Origin: Terfezia claveryi
Taxonomy: Eukaryota; Ascomycota; Pezizomycetes; Pezizales; Pezizaceae
Length of the DNA: 64,000 bases
Direction of reading: 5' to 3'
NCBI GenBank assembly: GCA_015179025.1
Contig: WHUX01000111.1
Span: forward strand, 62,001 to 126,000
Shown here in pieces: positions 12,322-23,759 of the stretch (positions within the stretch are counted from its first letter, which is position 1; every line of letters begins with the position of its first letter). Under the pieces are notes generated by a model, which did no database searches, was not told the origin of the DNA, and saw nothing but the letters and a program-made list of their open reading frames with translations. A program made the position numbers and the translations under genes.

Positions 12322-13542
12322 CCCCTTATTGTGGGTGTTGTCGGCCTTGTGTAAGGAAGGGATGCAAGAGCCAGGAACAAATTCTCACGCAACCCAACCC
12401 CCAGCTGTGCCTGGAGATGGCATCATGTAGGTTAAGGATAAGCCAGCAGTTCGCCTCTCCGACTCCTATTACCTACGTGACGATCCTTTCCTTGGGTCTT
12501 TCTTCAACAAAATTCTTAGCTAGGCTATGCCAATACATATCGGGACCCGAAATGGCCAAAGAAGGGAAGACGCTCAATGTTCTGGCCACGACTCGCAAGC
12601 TACATCCGCTCTCTGCTAGTACTGTTCGAGAATACCGTCGCGGAGCGAGCGAAGATTCTAGTGTTGAGCTTTGGGAAAGGGGTAGTGGGGGTGCCAGTGG
12701 GGCGGGCGATGAACGAATACTTCTCGGCTCCAGAGGCTGTTGAGTCTCCGATTGGCCTCGGAGACGATGTCTACCGGCGTGGGCATTTAAGAGACAGCAT
12801 ATCCTGCACCTTTTTCTTCTCTGTTAAGAACACATTTCAGGCTCCCACTTCTCTTACCGTTTCTCCAAAGCTTGCTACATAGCAATCTATTTGACAACTT
12901 TCACCAAAACACAAAATCTCACCTCGCTTTCCAAGAGTCCGACCGCTTCCGCCTCGAAGTGGTCACTTTAATCCGTCAAAACGTTCTCCACACTTTTGAA
13001 CAGGTAGGAGAAATATTTCTTGATTTAGATCCGAGATTTCTTGTCATGGTTTCATCGGGTCACTTTGATTATACCAGACAATTCCCGGTCCAATCAGGCC
13101 GTTGCTTAGGCGTTGCCGCCGCCGCATGGCGCGCTTTCCCAATTGGTGAGGGGGCATGCAATTGCCGAAACGGGCAGTATCTTGTGTTCTGCGGAATTAT
13201 AGGCGTGGACAACCTCTTCCGCAGAGCCTTCTCACTCTGCCCCTCTCAAATTTTTGAGCAGTAGCTTGGCCTCTGGATCAACATCGCCCTTTTGATATTT
13301 GTGCTGTGCTATTCTTGCTTCTGCGCCGCAGCTTTGTTCCTTGCTATCCTTAATACCAGTACTTTTTTTTTTGTTTTCTCTTCCTCTCCATTAGCCAGAC
13401 AGGCTCTGACCTTGCATCCAACTACAGTGTCCATCACCCCTATCAAGGAGGCAGACGTTGTGCGCCATCTGGAGGGGCGTTTGATCCGGCTTTTACTCTC
13501 TAAAGAACAACACCAACTACAAACTCAACATCACTCTTAGCT

Positions 13543-15265
13543 ATGGCACCACACGCAAATGGCACAAATGGCGTTAATGGCCACACGAATGGATCCTCTG
13601 CTATTTTAGGGTCCGACCTCTTCGTGGTGGACTCGCCGAATGTGACTTACACCGATAGCGAGATCAGGTCCACGTACACCTACCGTACCACTAAGGTTAC
13701 GAAGAATGATAATGGGAAATACATGGCCCAACCGGTCTCCACCGTTTACGAATTCAAGACTAATCGTAAGGTGCCGAAAACGGGCCTCATGCTTGTCGGC
13801 TGGGGAGGAAATAACGGGTCAACCGTCACCGCCGGTATCATTGCCAACCGTAACAAGTTGTCTTGGGAGTCTCGTGAGGGAAAGAAGCATGCAAACTACT
13901 ACGGCTCCGTCATCATGGCCTCCACGGTCAAGTTGGGTACGGACGAAAATGGAAAGGAAATTTACATCCCGTTCCACGGCATGCTCCCAATGCTCCACCC
14001 CAATGATTTGGTCGTTGGTGGTTGGGACATTAGCAACATGAGCCTTGCGGATGCAATGGATCGTGCGGCAGTCCTTGAGCCTGATCTCAAGCGCCAAGTC
14101 CGTGAGGAGATGAGCCAGATGCACCCACTCCCAAGTGTCTACTACCCAGACTTTATCGCTGCCAACCAAGGCGATCGTGCCAATAACGTTCTGCCAGGCA
14201 CTAAGGCCGAGCACGTCGAGAAGATCAGAAGTGATATCAGGTGAACATTTAATGGTTGTTATCATTTGTAATTAAGCGTTACTAATGGGATATGTAGAAA
14301 CTTCAAGGAGGCCAACGGGCTTGAGAAGGTCATCGTTCTCTGGACCGCAAACACTGAGCGTTTCGCTGATCTCATCAACGGAGTAAATGACACTGCGGAC
14401 AACGTCCTCAAGGCAGTTCAGGAGGGCCATGAAGAGGTTGCACCCTCCTCCATTTTCGCCATCGCTTGTATCAAGGAGGGCGTCCCATTCATCAACGGTT
14501 CTCCTCAGAACACTTTCGTTCCTGGTGTAATTGAACTTGCTGAACGCCATGGTGCCTTCATTGGAGGTGATGACTTCAAGTCCGGTCAGACCAAGATGAA
14601 GTCTGCCCTCGTTGACTTCCTAATCAACGCCGGTATCAAGCTCACCTCCATTGCGAGCTACAACCATCTCGGAAACAACGACGGCCTCAATCTCAACAGC
14701 TACAAGCAATTCCGCTCCAAGGAGATTAGTAAGAGTAACGTCGTTGACGACATGGTTGCCGCAAACAGCGTTTTGTACAAGGAAGGCGAGCACCCTGACC
14801 ATACTGTCGTCATTAAGTACATGCCTGCTGTCGGAGACTCCAAGCGTGCTCTGGATGAGTACTATGGAGAGATCTTTATGGGTGGACATCAGACAATCTC
14901 CATGTCGAATGTCTGTGAAGACTCCCTTCTTGCCAGCCCTCTCATCTTGGATTTGACAATCGTTGCCGAGATGATGACCCGCATTAACTGGAAGGCAAGC
15001 TCTTCCAACGGCGTTGCTACCAAGTATAAGGGCTTCCACAGCGTTCTAAGCATTCTCTCCTACATGTTGAAGGTGGGCTTGAATTTCAACCTATTTTTGC
15101 AAATAAACAATGGCTAACTTATATCAGGCACCTCTTACTCCTCCCGGAACCCCTGTCGTCAACGCCCTTGCCAAGCAGCGCAGTGCTATGTCCAACATTT
15201 TCCGTGCCTGCGTTGGTCTTGAGCCGGAGAACGACATGACTCTCGAGCACAAGTTGTTCATGTAA
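13543..15265 (+). CDS. ino1: Myo-inositol-1-phosphate synthase
   Basis: Three exons: 13543-14240, 14298-15072 and 15128-15265, total 536 aa, close to the yeast Ino1 length (533). The introns are 57 and 55 nt with GTGAAC and GTGGGC donors. The enzyme converts glucose 6-phosphate to 1L-myo-inositol 1-phosphate using NAD, the committed step of inositol synthesis for phosphatidylinositol and inositol phosphates; it is cytosolic. The NAD-binding glycine loop GWGGNNGS is at residues 86-93. The catalytic half shows [26 protein letters not shown] and [19 protein letters not shown], all highly conserved in the family. The C-terminus ends [18 protein letters not shown]...LEHKLFM. The ATG opens [10 protein letters not shown], a low-complexity N-terminus common in fungal orthologues. 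No disabling change is seen, so the gene should be functional. No clear inositol-responsive UAS was identified. Confidence 0.98.
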
Positions 15266-17843
15266 ACGACTTAGGACAAGGGTTTGATTTTGGTTCATGT
15301 GACACAAGGAAAAAGAGTGTTATTATGGAACAATATGAGAATATGGGAGTGTTGTCGGTCATTTGTGCGTTGCTATACATCTAAGGTAGTTTTTTTTATA
15401 GTTTTTTCTGGCCACACCCTAGTCACGCTTTAGTGCAATAGCAGCGTTTCAACAAAATGGGCATTGGCTATTTTGATGGATCTCTCTCGCTTTTATAGTC
15501 TTTGGACTAAATTGTTTGCGATGTTGCGGTCTTTGAGGGAGCTACAGCGCTTCCGTTACTTTACCATTCAGGGTAATTGAGCACGTAAACACAAGTTCAT
15601 GTAACACTACTCAGCCTGGCTCCACGAGTGACTCGCACCTATATATAAATATATATATTTTTCAGAAAACAAAATTTCAGTACCCGTTTGCAATAGCTCG
15701 AGGATTGAAGGATGGGTGCAAGTTAATCCGGCCCGCCCGTTGCTGTCTATATATACAAATAGCTATGCTCTTCTCAAATAGGAAGATGGAAAAAAGATAA
15801 AGAAAAAAACCCATGCTCTCTCAGCGTAACTTTCACTTATACAAGAAATTTGCCCGCTGGAGAGGTGCTCGAGACCTTCACGCCCGTATAACTCAGGAGC
15901 GAACAACAAAAAGTCTAAGTTTTCTGCAAGGCAACAGGCCGGTAGTTCGTGAACAGATACAGAGGCTTAATAAGTGTCAGAAAAATTGATACCATGTCTG
16001 AAGTTTCTGTGGAGAGGCCTACTTACCCTGAATCTTGCGCAAGTAAATCAGTCGTCGCACGCTTAGCCAATTGAGAACCTCTCCTGGAAAAGTAAGTACA
16101 GTGCTGTGTAATTGCGCCGAAATTTAAATGGATATGAACAATGATTAGATACCATACTAAGGTTGTCGTTGGAGGAAGCTTCATTGACGAGGCCAGCTGC
16201 ACATGTGTTATGGGCCGTCCTATCGGGGTGGCTGGTGTAATATATTTTCCAGAAAGACTTTCTCACCCTGTGTGGTAATTACCCTGAACTTATAACAACG
16301 CAGGAGTGCATCAAGTAGTGATGCCGTCCCCCGCAACCCATGACATGCAAATGCCAAATATACAAATATTGTGGTAAGAAGAGTTGATGTAGTAAACGGT
16401 TACGGTGTCGTTTACTAGTAATTCCCGTGGAGGGATATACACTGGCAATGTTTTGGGCCAGTGTAGACTGGGCTATACATGGAGTCATTTGGCTAGCGCC
16501 CAGATTATTTAATTTTTGCTCCAAGTAGATCAACTGTAATTTTGAGTACTTCCTTCATTCAAGATACGATATCCTGGCAACAAGTATAAATATACCTTCA
16601 AGACGCCGACTCCTCCAACAGTGAGAAGCACCAGCCCAAACCCCATATAGCAACGATTTCCTTCACCTCTAACTCCATGATTGGTTTCCATCAATCCTCC
16701 CACACCACCAAAGCAAAGTAGACGGGGAGGTCTACAAACATGTACCTCACTCTTTCTGAAGCATTTTCTCCCAGCTTAGTTACTCAAAATGTTAGTTTCA
16801 ATTTCTCAATTCCTAGTAAATAACCAGGATAGAGAGTTTCGTGTTATGCGTGTTCTTAATGTGGCATCTTTAGTATTTACACGATAATAATCTCCTCTGC
16901 CTTTCCGAATCCGACTCAACATATAAGTCTCTGTTTGCTGTATTGATGTTACACCAGCCCCCAATCCATAGATAAAGAGTCCGTGACATTGATTCCAATT
17001 ACGTCGACAAACAAGCGCAGAGATTTTAAGTAGCGTGAAATGTCATGGGCGCTCCTACGTTGAAGAAATCAGTTGGAGATGCAGTCATTTTGGTGTTCTT
17101 CTTCCGTAACATTTTTTCTTGCAGGAATAGAGCTTGTACTGGTGAACCTCGTTAACCAGTGTTGAAGAGTCGAGGCAACCGAGGAATAAGAAGGCGAAAA
17201 TGATGCATCTCGCAAGATATTTTTGACATTATCTCATGTTATTGATACTTGTAAGCAAGAACTAGCCATTGGGTAATGCTAGTGTGGTATTGGTGATGAA
17301 GTTCATTGAAAGTTGAATTGTCTCCCAAGTTGACTCGTTGACTTTTTTCCTGAGAGGATTGTAATGATCGTCAAAGACCAGTATTTCATCCGGCTTTATA
17401 AGTTGCTCATCTTGAGTAAAGCGAATTGGACCATTTCGAGAAGAATATATAACACCCTTTCAGATTACTCAAACTATTCCTTATTGGCAGGAGACAGAAG
17501 CTCTTTGAAGTCTTCAGGCTCTCATCCACACTGGTTACACACCTTTCAGCCAGTCCATGTGCCCCACATTCTGTTGAACCAACATAAGACTAGAGCCCTA
17601 TGGAATCCTGGCATCCACTTTGCTAACCGTTCAGGTCCATTATGACAGACTACATACCTTATACTTTCTCACCGCCTTTTCTTTCCTTTTTTGTTCTTTG
17701 GGTTTTCGCAGAAACGGGCATTATAGCAATGTTGTTAATGCTCGTCTGTCAGTTGTATTATATAATTCGGGAGTCAGTCATATATATACTAGTTGCTTGG
17801 AGGGATTGGCTTGCGCTTGAATACTCCCTGATGTTGAACAACT

Positions 17844-18062
17844 CTATATATTTCTAGTTGTGTGAGCAAATAATGCTAATTCTTTGATATACCATAGCCC
17901 AAACGCATATATATGCCTCTTTGGGTTTCCCCATACCTCTCGCCAGCCCCAAATCAGCTCAAACAAGGACACCAACTCATCTGGTGCTAGGAGCGAGTCT
18001 AAAGCGTACAACAGCTGAGGCACGAATGCTGTGCCAACGAATTGTTCTTTCTCCTCTGTCAT
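17844..18062 (-). CDS. Possible orphan exon or gene remnant (72 aa)
   Basis: The open frame begins MTEEKEQFVGTAFVPQLLYA and continues with an amphipathic, aromatic-rich stretch (LFELIWGWREVW) that does not look like random translation. A GTATAT donor lies near residue 57. No convincing continuation exon was found on either side. I do not recognise the family; it may be a remnant of a larger gene or chance. Confidence 0.2.
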   Translation of the reverse strand: MTEEKEQFVGTAFVPQLLYALDSLLAPDELVSLFELIWGWREVWGNPKRHIYAFGLWYIKELALFAHTTRNI

Positions 18063-20184
18063 ACTTCCGGGAATAGGCGATAATTTTTACCCTCAAATGA
18101 TACAATTTTTTTCAAGACCCAAAAGTCAGTACTCGTATGCACCCAGAAACCCGTGTGGATTCAAGCAGTCAAGCAAGTTAACCTGCCACCCGCGCGTGCT
18201 ATGTACATAAAGATGCTGTTATGCTAAGAAGTGTCTGGGAAAGATAATAAAGGTAGGAGAATAAACCGGGAAATCGATGTGTAAAAGGTCTTTGGGAAAG
18301 TATTGGAAATAGGATAAAAACCGAAGGAAAGGTAATTATCCTGTAAAGGGCGGTGAAAGAAAACCTTCTAATGTATCCCATTTCTCCACCGTCCGTAATC
18401 TAGGTAGTTCCGTGAGATCGCTGAGGGGATAAAACTGGTGTACGTGGTGGCTCTGTATATCTGATGTTGGGAGGCGATATGGGTGCTGTCTTACCGGCCT
18501 TCGCTGATGAGGGTCAGTTGGGCATTAGTTCTTTCAAATTGGAGGCCCGAGATTGTTGCCTTTAACCAACCAACTTCCATTGGACCTCCCATAGCCTAAG
18601 CAACTAAAAGATGTGTAGTTATCCTCGTGCCCAGACCATCTAATTTTTTTGTGGATGTAAATTGACGTGTCCTAAGATGTATGCCCTAGGGATGGGAGCA
18701 GAATTTGGCGGCGATAGGATGGTGAGCATACTCTATTTTCCTCTTGAATGTCCATCACCTGAAATGATTCAACAATAACGTAGTCTTGCTATGACTAAAC
18801 GAGAATCCTCAGACATATTTCCCACATTATTGTGGCAAGACCAAGAGTTTTTAGACTGTTACAGTGAAGAGATTTGGTCTTCATGAGACAGGGATGTTGA
18901 CGTTCATTCACATCGTGGAGTTGGATCAAAGTGTATGAATATTTCCTAGAACAGATACGAGTTAGCAAGCACTCAAGCAATAGGGACATAAGTAACTGTA
19001 CCCACCAGTGATTGTTCTCCAGGGCTGTGGATGGCAAGTAGTCAGGTAGTCTAGTCCCTCGTTATATAATAATCCTGCCAAAACAATAGCCTCAGGTCCA
19101 TCAGGCCATGTCCCACGGTCTGTGGTTTGACTATTAGATGCTTGGAATCTAAAGGGACATACCTACAACCATTAGTCTGGTTGACATATCATAGAGTAGT
19201 CCGGAACACCGTCCACAATGAAGTAGCTCAGTCATTCTTTTCGGGACCCAAGTAGGTACTTGAAAGCTTAAGCGATAGGTGTCAACTTATCTTGAGTGAA
19301 GCGATCAATAAACGTAAGATTATTATAATAACTAACCTTCAGATATATGCATGAAGATTGAATTTTCTCGAGACTCCAATTGGCCTCGGCCATACTCTCG
19401 TGTCTCAGAACATGTCTCGGACAATGCTTGTGAATGAATTTATGACAATTACGTACCATCATTGACTGGAATTTTCAGATGCGTTAATTGCATGCAATGC
19501 TCCTATTATTCCCCAATAACAAGGACCCATCAGTAAATACAACTCATTGGATATATGTAGCTACAATGCCAATCATTTGAAATTACCGCTGGAAACAGGA
19601 TAAGTTGGGTAACTGCAGCTGTAACTAACCGACTCAAAAAAAAACATAAAATGAGGATACCTGCTCAGCCCCTGCACGGATGCGGCCAAAGCGTCATGAT
19701 AAGCCACGGTCGATTTATCACAAACTTGCTGCGAAAGTGGACACCGCGAATTCAAATCATAGGACCAACGTATCTAAGACTAATTGGTTTTGCGTGTCAT
19801 GATACTGTTTGACGGAGGTGCCTTGACAGCGTAGCAAACTTATTTGTGCCAGCAACATGCTGTGAAGGGAGTAGACTCCTGGGAACACGACTGAAGTTGA
19901 GACTTTCCGGCCCCATCTATTTAACATGATTACCCTGAAGCAACATGCCACCTGAACGGCGTCGGTATAGACCTATGGCTCAATGGAACCTTTACCACCG
20001 AGTACCAGTATTCAATATAATACCACGATATACCGATCGCGAATTCATATGTATGCAAATGTGACGTATGTATCACAGACATAGACAACATAAATCATCA
20101 ATCATCCAACAATCCAGTCTACCCTAGCGCCTTAACTCAAACATTTCCGACAAATCTCGTACCTCCGCCCCCCGCGTGTGTCAT

Positions 20185-20233
20185 GAACAATACTAAGCAA
20201 CCGTCGCCAAGACGGCACTTCTTAGTATTGTTC
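20185..20233. promoter_or_regulatory. Strong nested hairpin upstream of the pheromone receptor
   Basis: GAACAATACTAAG at 20185-20197 pairs perfectly with CTTAGTATTGTTC at 20221-20233. Inside, CCGTC and GACGG form a second 5-bp stem around a GCCAA loop. It lies about 455 nt before the STE2 ATG, so it could be transcribed leader structure, a small palindromic repeat, or a binding site. The structure is certain; any function is inference. Confidence 0.6.
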
Positions 20234-20686
20234 TCCCAGTCTATCAATGTCTTCAACGTCTCAATATCACGAATACGATCCATTCTCAACCCACCATCTT
20301 TCTGCACTCCTATCTACCATCTCTCATTCCTTTGAGCTATGGGTTTCATTCACACATGAGCTGCAATTTCAGAGAGATACCCGGGCGGGTTTCAATATCA
20401 TACCCTCACCTATGCACACAACCATTGCATAGGTTTCTTTTCATATCGTACTTAGCATTACCCCGATGGAGGCAATGAGGGATCGGGCGATGTGATCTGC
20501 ATGGTTTGTTCCCTGGCAGCTCTGTGATTCTGGTGAACTGCAATTTGGCAGGCGGGTATAAGTTTCCCAGGGCGTCTCTTTTATTGCCTCCTTTTGAAAG
20601 CATCACGTTCCTGAAAAAATCCGACATCGAAGCTACAAAATATTAATCTCACCCTTACTCTCCTTATTCCATTTCTACGTTCCAAT

Positions 20687-21928
20687 ATGAGCACATCAGA
20701 AGCACCAGAAAGCTCCGGAATCCCCGACAGCCCTGCTTCCATACTTCCACCGGGTTTCAATCCCCATACCCAATTCATCACCCTCCTCTACCCCGACGGT
20801 TCTCCCATCACCATCTCCCTCGCAGAAATAGATTCCTGGACCCAGTCCTCAATCCGCGTCATCAGCATCTTCAGTACACAGGTCGGTGCCTGTGCAGTCG
20901 TCCTGTTCCTCCTCTTCGCCCTCACCAAGCCCGAAAAGCGCAAAACTCCACTCTTCATCTTCAACTCCCTCAGCCTGTGCCTCGTCATCATCCGGAGCGT
21001 TCTCCAAATCTGTTATTTCACAGGAGGATGGTATGGGTTCTTTACATTTTGGGCGTATTATTTCGAGGATCTGAAAAGGAAAGATTATGCTATAAGTATT
21101 GCTGCTACGGTTATGGCTTTACTGCTTCATATTTGCATCATGATCTCCCTGGTCTTGCAAGTTAGGGTAGTGTATGGGTCGAATCCGAGGGTGAATAGGA
21201 TCATGACGATGTTGGCTACGGTCGTGGCGTTGGCGAGTATAGGGTTTTTCTGTGCGGTTACCGTACAGGTTTCCATCACGATTATGAGGATGGAGAGTTA
21301 TGACAGCAAGTGGCTGTATCCGACGAGTAGGGGTTTACTGGCTGGGGCGATTAGTTTCTTTAGTGGGGTATTTGTGGTGAAGCTTGCGATGGCGATTCAC
21401 CAGAGGAAGATTTTGGGGTTGGAGAAGTGGGGCCCGTTGCAGGTGATTTTCGTGGTGGGTTGTCAGACTCTGGTGGTTCCTGGTAAGTTTTACATTTCCC
21501 TCCTTCATACTGGATCAACTGTGTATCTGACTTTTGTGGCGATGGCCGGGGTAGCGATCTTCTCAATCCTTGAAAACATCAACTCCGTCTCCTTCGATGG
21601 CATGTCCTCACTCACAACCTTCCTCGTAGCAATTTCCCTCCCTATATCGTCACTATGGGCTTCTGCCTCTGCAGCCGACAAATCTACCATCTCCCCTTCA
21701 TATAATCGTGGCTCTCATAACTCAGGAGCGTCTTCTCGTCTAATGAAGTCTCGAAATACCAACAACCTTAATAAGGCCCGGTTTGGTAGTGTGTCGACAG
21801 GAAGCCAAACACTAGGTGAGAAGACGGGTAGAGCGAAGCATTATGAAGAAGCCGAGGTGAAGACTAAGGGAATTCATGTGGAGAGGTCGATTGATGTGGA
21901 TTTGTTAGTCGGAGACGAAAGGGTTTAA
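20687..21928 (+). CDS. ste2: Alpha-factor-type pheromone receptor (Ste2-like GPCR)
   Basis: Two exons, 20687-21482 and 21555-21928, encode 389 aa. Seven membrane segments are predicted by eye at about residues 57-80, 87-110, 136-159, 172-198, 216-236, 249-275 and 283-305, followed by a Ser-rich cytoplasmic tail. Family signatures include the extracellular FNPHTQFITLLYPDG block, TKPEKRKTPLFIFNSLSL after TM1, and the TM6 motif GCQTLVVPAIFSILENI. The class D receptor binds the peptide pheromone of the opposite mating type and signals through a heterotrimeric G protein at the plasma membrane. The 72-nt intron (21483-21554, GTAAGT donor, GTAG acceptor) must be removed to restore LVVPAIFSILEN. It is a multiple of three and lacks an in-frame stop, so a plain ORF call gives 413 aa. 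The receptor sits alone among repeats. Confidence 0.93.
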   Translation: MSTSEAPESSGIPDSPASILPPGFNPHTQFITLLYPDGSPITISLAEIDSWTQSSIRVISIFSTQVGACAVVLFLLFALTKPEKRKTPLFIFNSLSLCLVIIRSVLQICYFTGGWYGFFTFWAYYFEDLKRKDYAISIAATVMALLLHICIMISLVLQVRVVYGSNPRVNRIMTMLATVVALASIGFFCAVTVQVSITIMRMESYDSKWLYPTSRGLLAGAISFFSGVFVVKLAMAIHQRKILGLEKWGPLQVIFVVGCQTLVVPGKFYISLLHTGSTVYLTFVAMAGVAIFSILENINSVSFDGMSSLTTFLVAISLPISSLWASASAADKSTISPSYNRGSHNSGASSRLMKSRNTNNLNKARFGSVSTGSQTLGEKTGRAKHYEEAEVKTKGIHVERSIDVDLLVGDERV

Positions 21929-23060
21929 ATATGGGGGGAATCCGAAGGTGTAGCGGGGCTGGTATTGTATCCCTACTGTGGGCTTTTGGTTCGGAAATGA
22001 TGACTTGGACACATACATACACACCACACAAACACACTCTCTCTCTCCCCTTCTCTATCTATCTACTCTTTCTCACCTCATATTCCGAGCTATATCATAT
22101 TTTTCCTACGATTTCTACTGCTTACTTGGCGGAATTAATTTTTGATTCTCTATTTGGGGCTTAAGCTTATTCTTACTTTATTTCTTTTTAGAGGCTTACT
22201 TATCTTGTCGAAGGTTTGCTACTTCTTCTGGGACTTTGCTGTGCAAGCGGAAGTGCTTGGCTTACTCATATTATGCTTACCTGTTCATCGATTTTCTCAC
22301 TGTGAAAAATCATGCTTGTATTGGTGCTGAATCTAGAGCTTATCAACATTACGATCATATCTGAATGTAACACCTCTAGTGCTCACTTCGATGATTATAA
22401 TTACCCTGAAAAAGATATTTGCATCTAGCCCACGCCAAGATTTCAACCCTATTCAATCTTAGTCACCCTCTAGTCTGGTTGGCACAACACCATCAGAAAG
22501 TTCAGTCTGGCTTGCACTAGCCCCTCGTTAGGTTTGGCACGAAACTTAAGTTTACCACTTTTACTCTACGCAAAATACCTTCTCTCCCACGCCCACACGC
22601 CAGGCTCCAACAACACCCAACCCCCCAGAGACAAATCCGACTAGACTAAAAGGAGATATCCTCCGCGGGCATCAAAGAAAGACCATAAAAGGGGAAAAAA
22701 AAGAGAAGAAAGACAAGCTCGCAAAGGCACTCCTGACCCTGTCCGGGGGGATGAGGGAGATTGAGAACAGCAGGTGGAGGACAATGGTGGTGGGGAGAAG
22801 GAGGCGAGCAGGAAAAGAAAGAAAAGAAGGTGAAGCATGCTGAAGGAGATACGGAGATGGTCCTATATAGTGTCATCATGTGAATGACACCCAGTTACGC
22901 ACGTCCTAAATCCACCCATTTACATCCGCGCACATCGGGATTTCTAATCCAGAAAATACAACGGCTGTGCCTTGAGCTTCCACATCGGGAATCTCATCTT
23001 CCGAGACGGAATCCTCATCAGCATGAACTCCCTTCAATTCCTTTTTCAGAGCTGCTGATT

Positions 23061-23180
23061 ACTAGGCTTGTTTGCATTGTGATAATTGCGCTGATTTGGA
23101 CGGTGATTTCTAGGCTTATTTGCACGGTGGTTTCTAGGCTTATTTCCACGGTGATAGTCTGGTTGGCACCCACGGTGATA
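23061..23180. repeat. Five tandem 24-bp units, open on both strands
   Basis: Units begin at 23061, 23085, 23109, 23133 and 23157 and share the pattern ctaggcTtaTTTgcACGGTGaTt. Because 24 is a multiple of three, the array is translatable as an 8-residue repeat on the plus strand (RLICTVVS-like) and on the minus strand (TVQISLEI-like). The last unit contains the AGTCTGGTTGGCAC motif. Confidence 0.85.
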
Positions 23181-23287
23181 GGTATTGCGATGCTATAAAA
23201 TGTGGCCCACGAGTAGGGTTGCCGCTCAGGCATTACATTAAGTACCGGCTTTAGATCGAAAGCTTATGCCAACAACACGACCCCATC

Positions 23288-23361
23288 GCACCACCAACAC
23301 GCACCACCAACCAACACGCACCACCAACACGCACCACCAACACGCACCACCAACACGCACC
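23288..23361. repeat. Minisatellite, 13-bp unit GCACCACCAACAC
   Basis: Five units are visible; the second carries a 4-bp insertion (GCACCACCAACCAACAC). It is intergenic. Confidence 0.9.
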
Positions 23362-23759
23362 CTTTTATAGTGCTCTTTACATTCATCTTGCTGGGTTGGA
23401 AGATTTTTTCTTTAACAAAATAGGGAGCGACCCCCGTATATTATGGCTGGTGGCGCTTTTCGTTGGAGGGCTCAGTATCTTTCATTCTCAAATGCTGTGA
23501 CCCAATTTCATTGTTCCCCGGAGCTCCGTAGGCCCTATTGATGGTATTCTGGCCCCAAACATGTGAACCCGATATGTACGTTCCCATTCTCGAACCGCAA
23601 TCCCCGGAATACAATCATCTGTATCCTCAGCAAGGTACCGAAAACCAGAATACACGATTTTTTTTGGAGATCAATATTTTACCGACGTCACCCGCGGACC
23701 CTCCAACGTCAATTGTCACCTTTAAATCGGGGTACACATTCTACTAGCAAGCCGCCAAA

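Larger units (their letters stand above)
10009..13542. other. Intergenic stretch with short repeats; INO1 promoter and leader at its right end
   Basis: It contains an 18-bp tandem duplication near 11987-12030 and a run of 31 A at 12288-12318. Pyrimidine-rich sequence near 13340-13400 is probably in the INO1 leader. I see no convincing coding exons; the open frame at 12153-12743 runs through the poly-A and is not supported. Confidence 0.55.
15266..20686. other. Long intergenic stretch between INO1 and STE2
   Basis: About 5.4 kb without a supported gene. One minus-strand open frame at 17844-18062 has gene-like composition but no recognised relatives. A strong inverted repeat sits at 20185-20233. 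An AGTCTGGTT core occurs near 19173. The rest shows only short open frames. Confidence 0.55.
21929..23759. other. Intergenic stretch with tandem repeats
   Basis: This holds the STE2 3' region and a CT-rich run near 22040. It also contains AGTCTGG motifs at about 22471 and 22503, a five-unit 24-bp repeat at 23061-23180 and a minisatellite at 23288-23361. Short open frames here carry no recognised domain. Confidence 0.6.

Noticed and set aside
12153..12743. 196-aa plus-strand open frame
   Set aside because: It runs through the 31-A homopolymer (a lysine run), has no domain and no codon-level signal; treated as chance.
21483..21554. Reading STE2 as a single 413-aa exon
   Set aside because: The 24-residue segment interrupts the conserved TM6 motif and is bounded by GTAAGT and TAG splice sites; removing it restores LVVPAIFSILEN.
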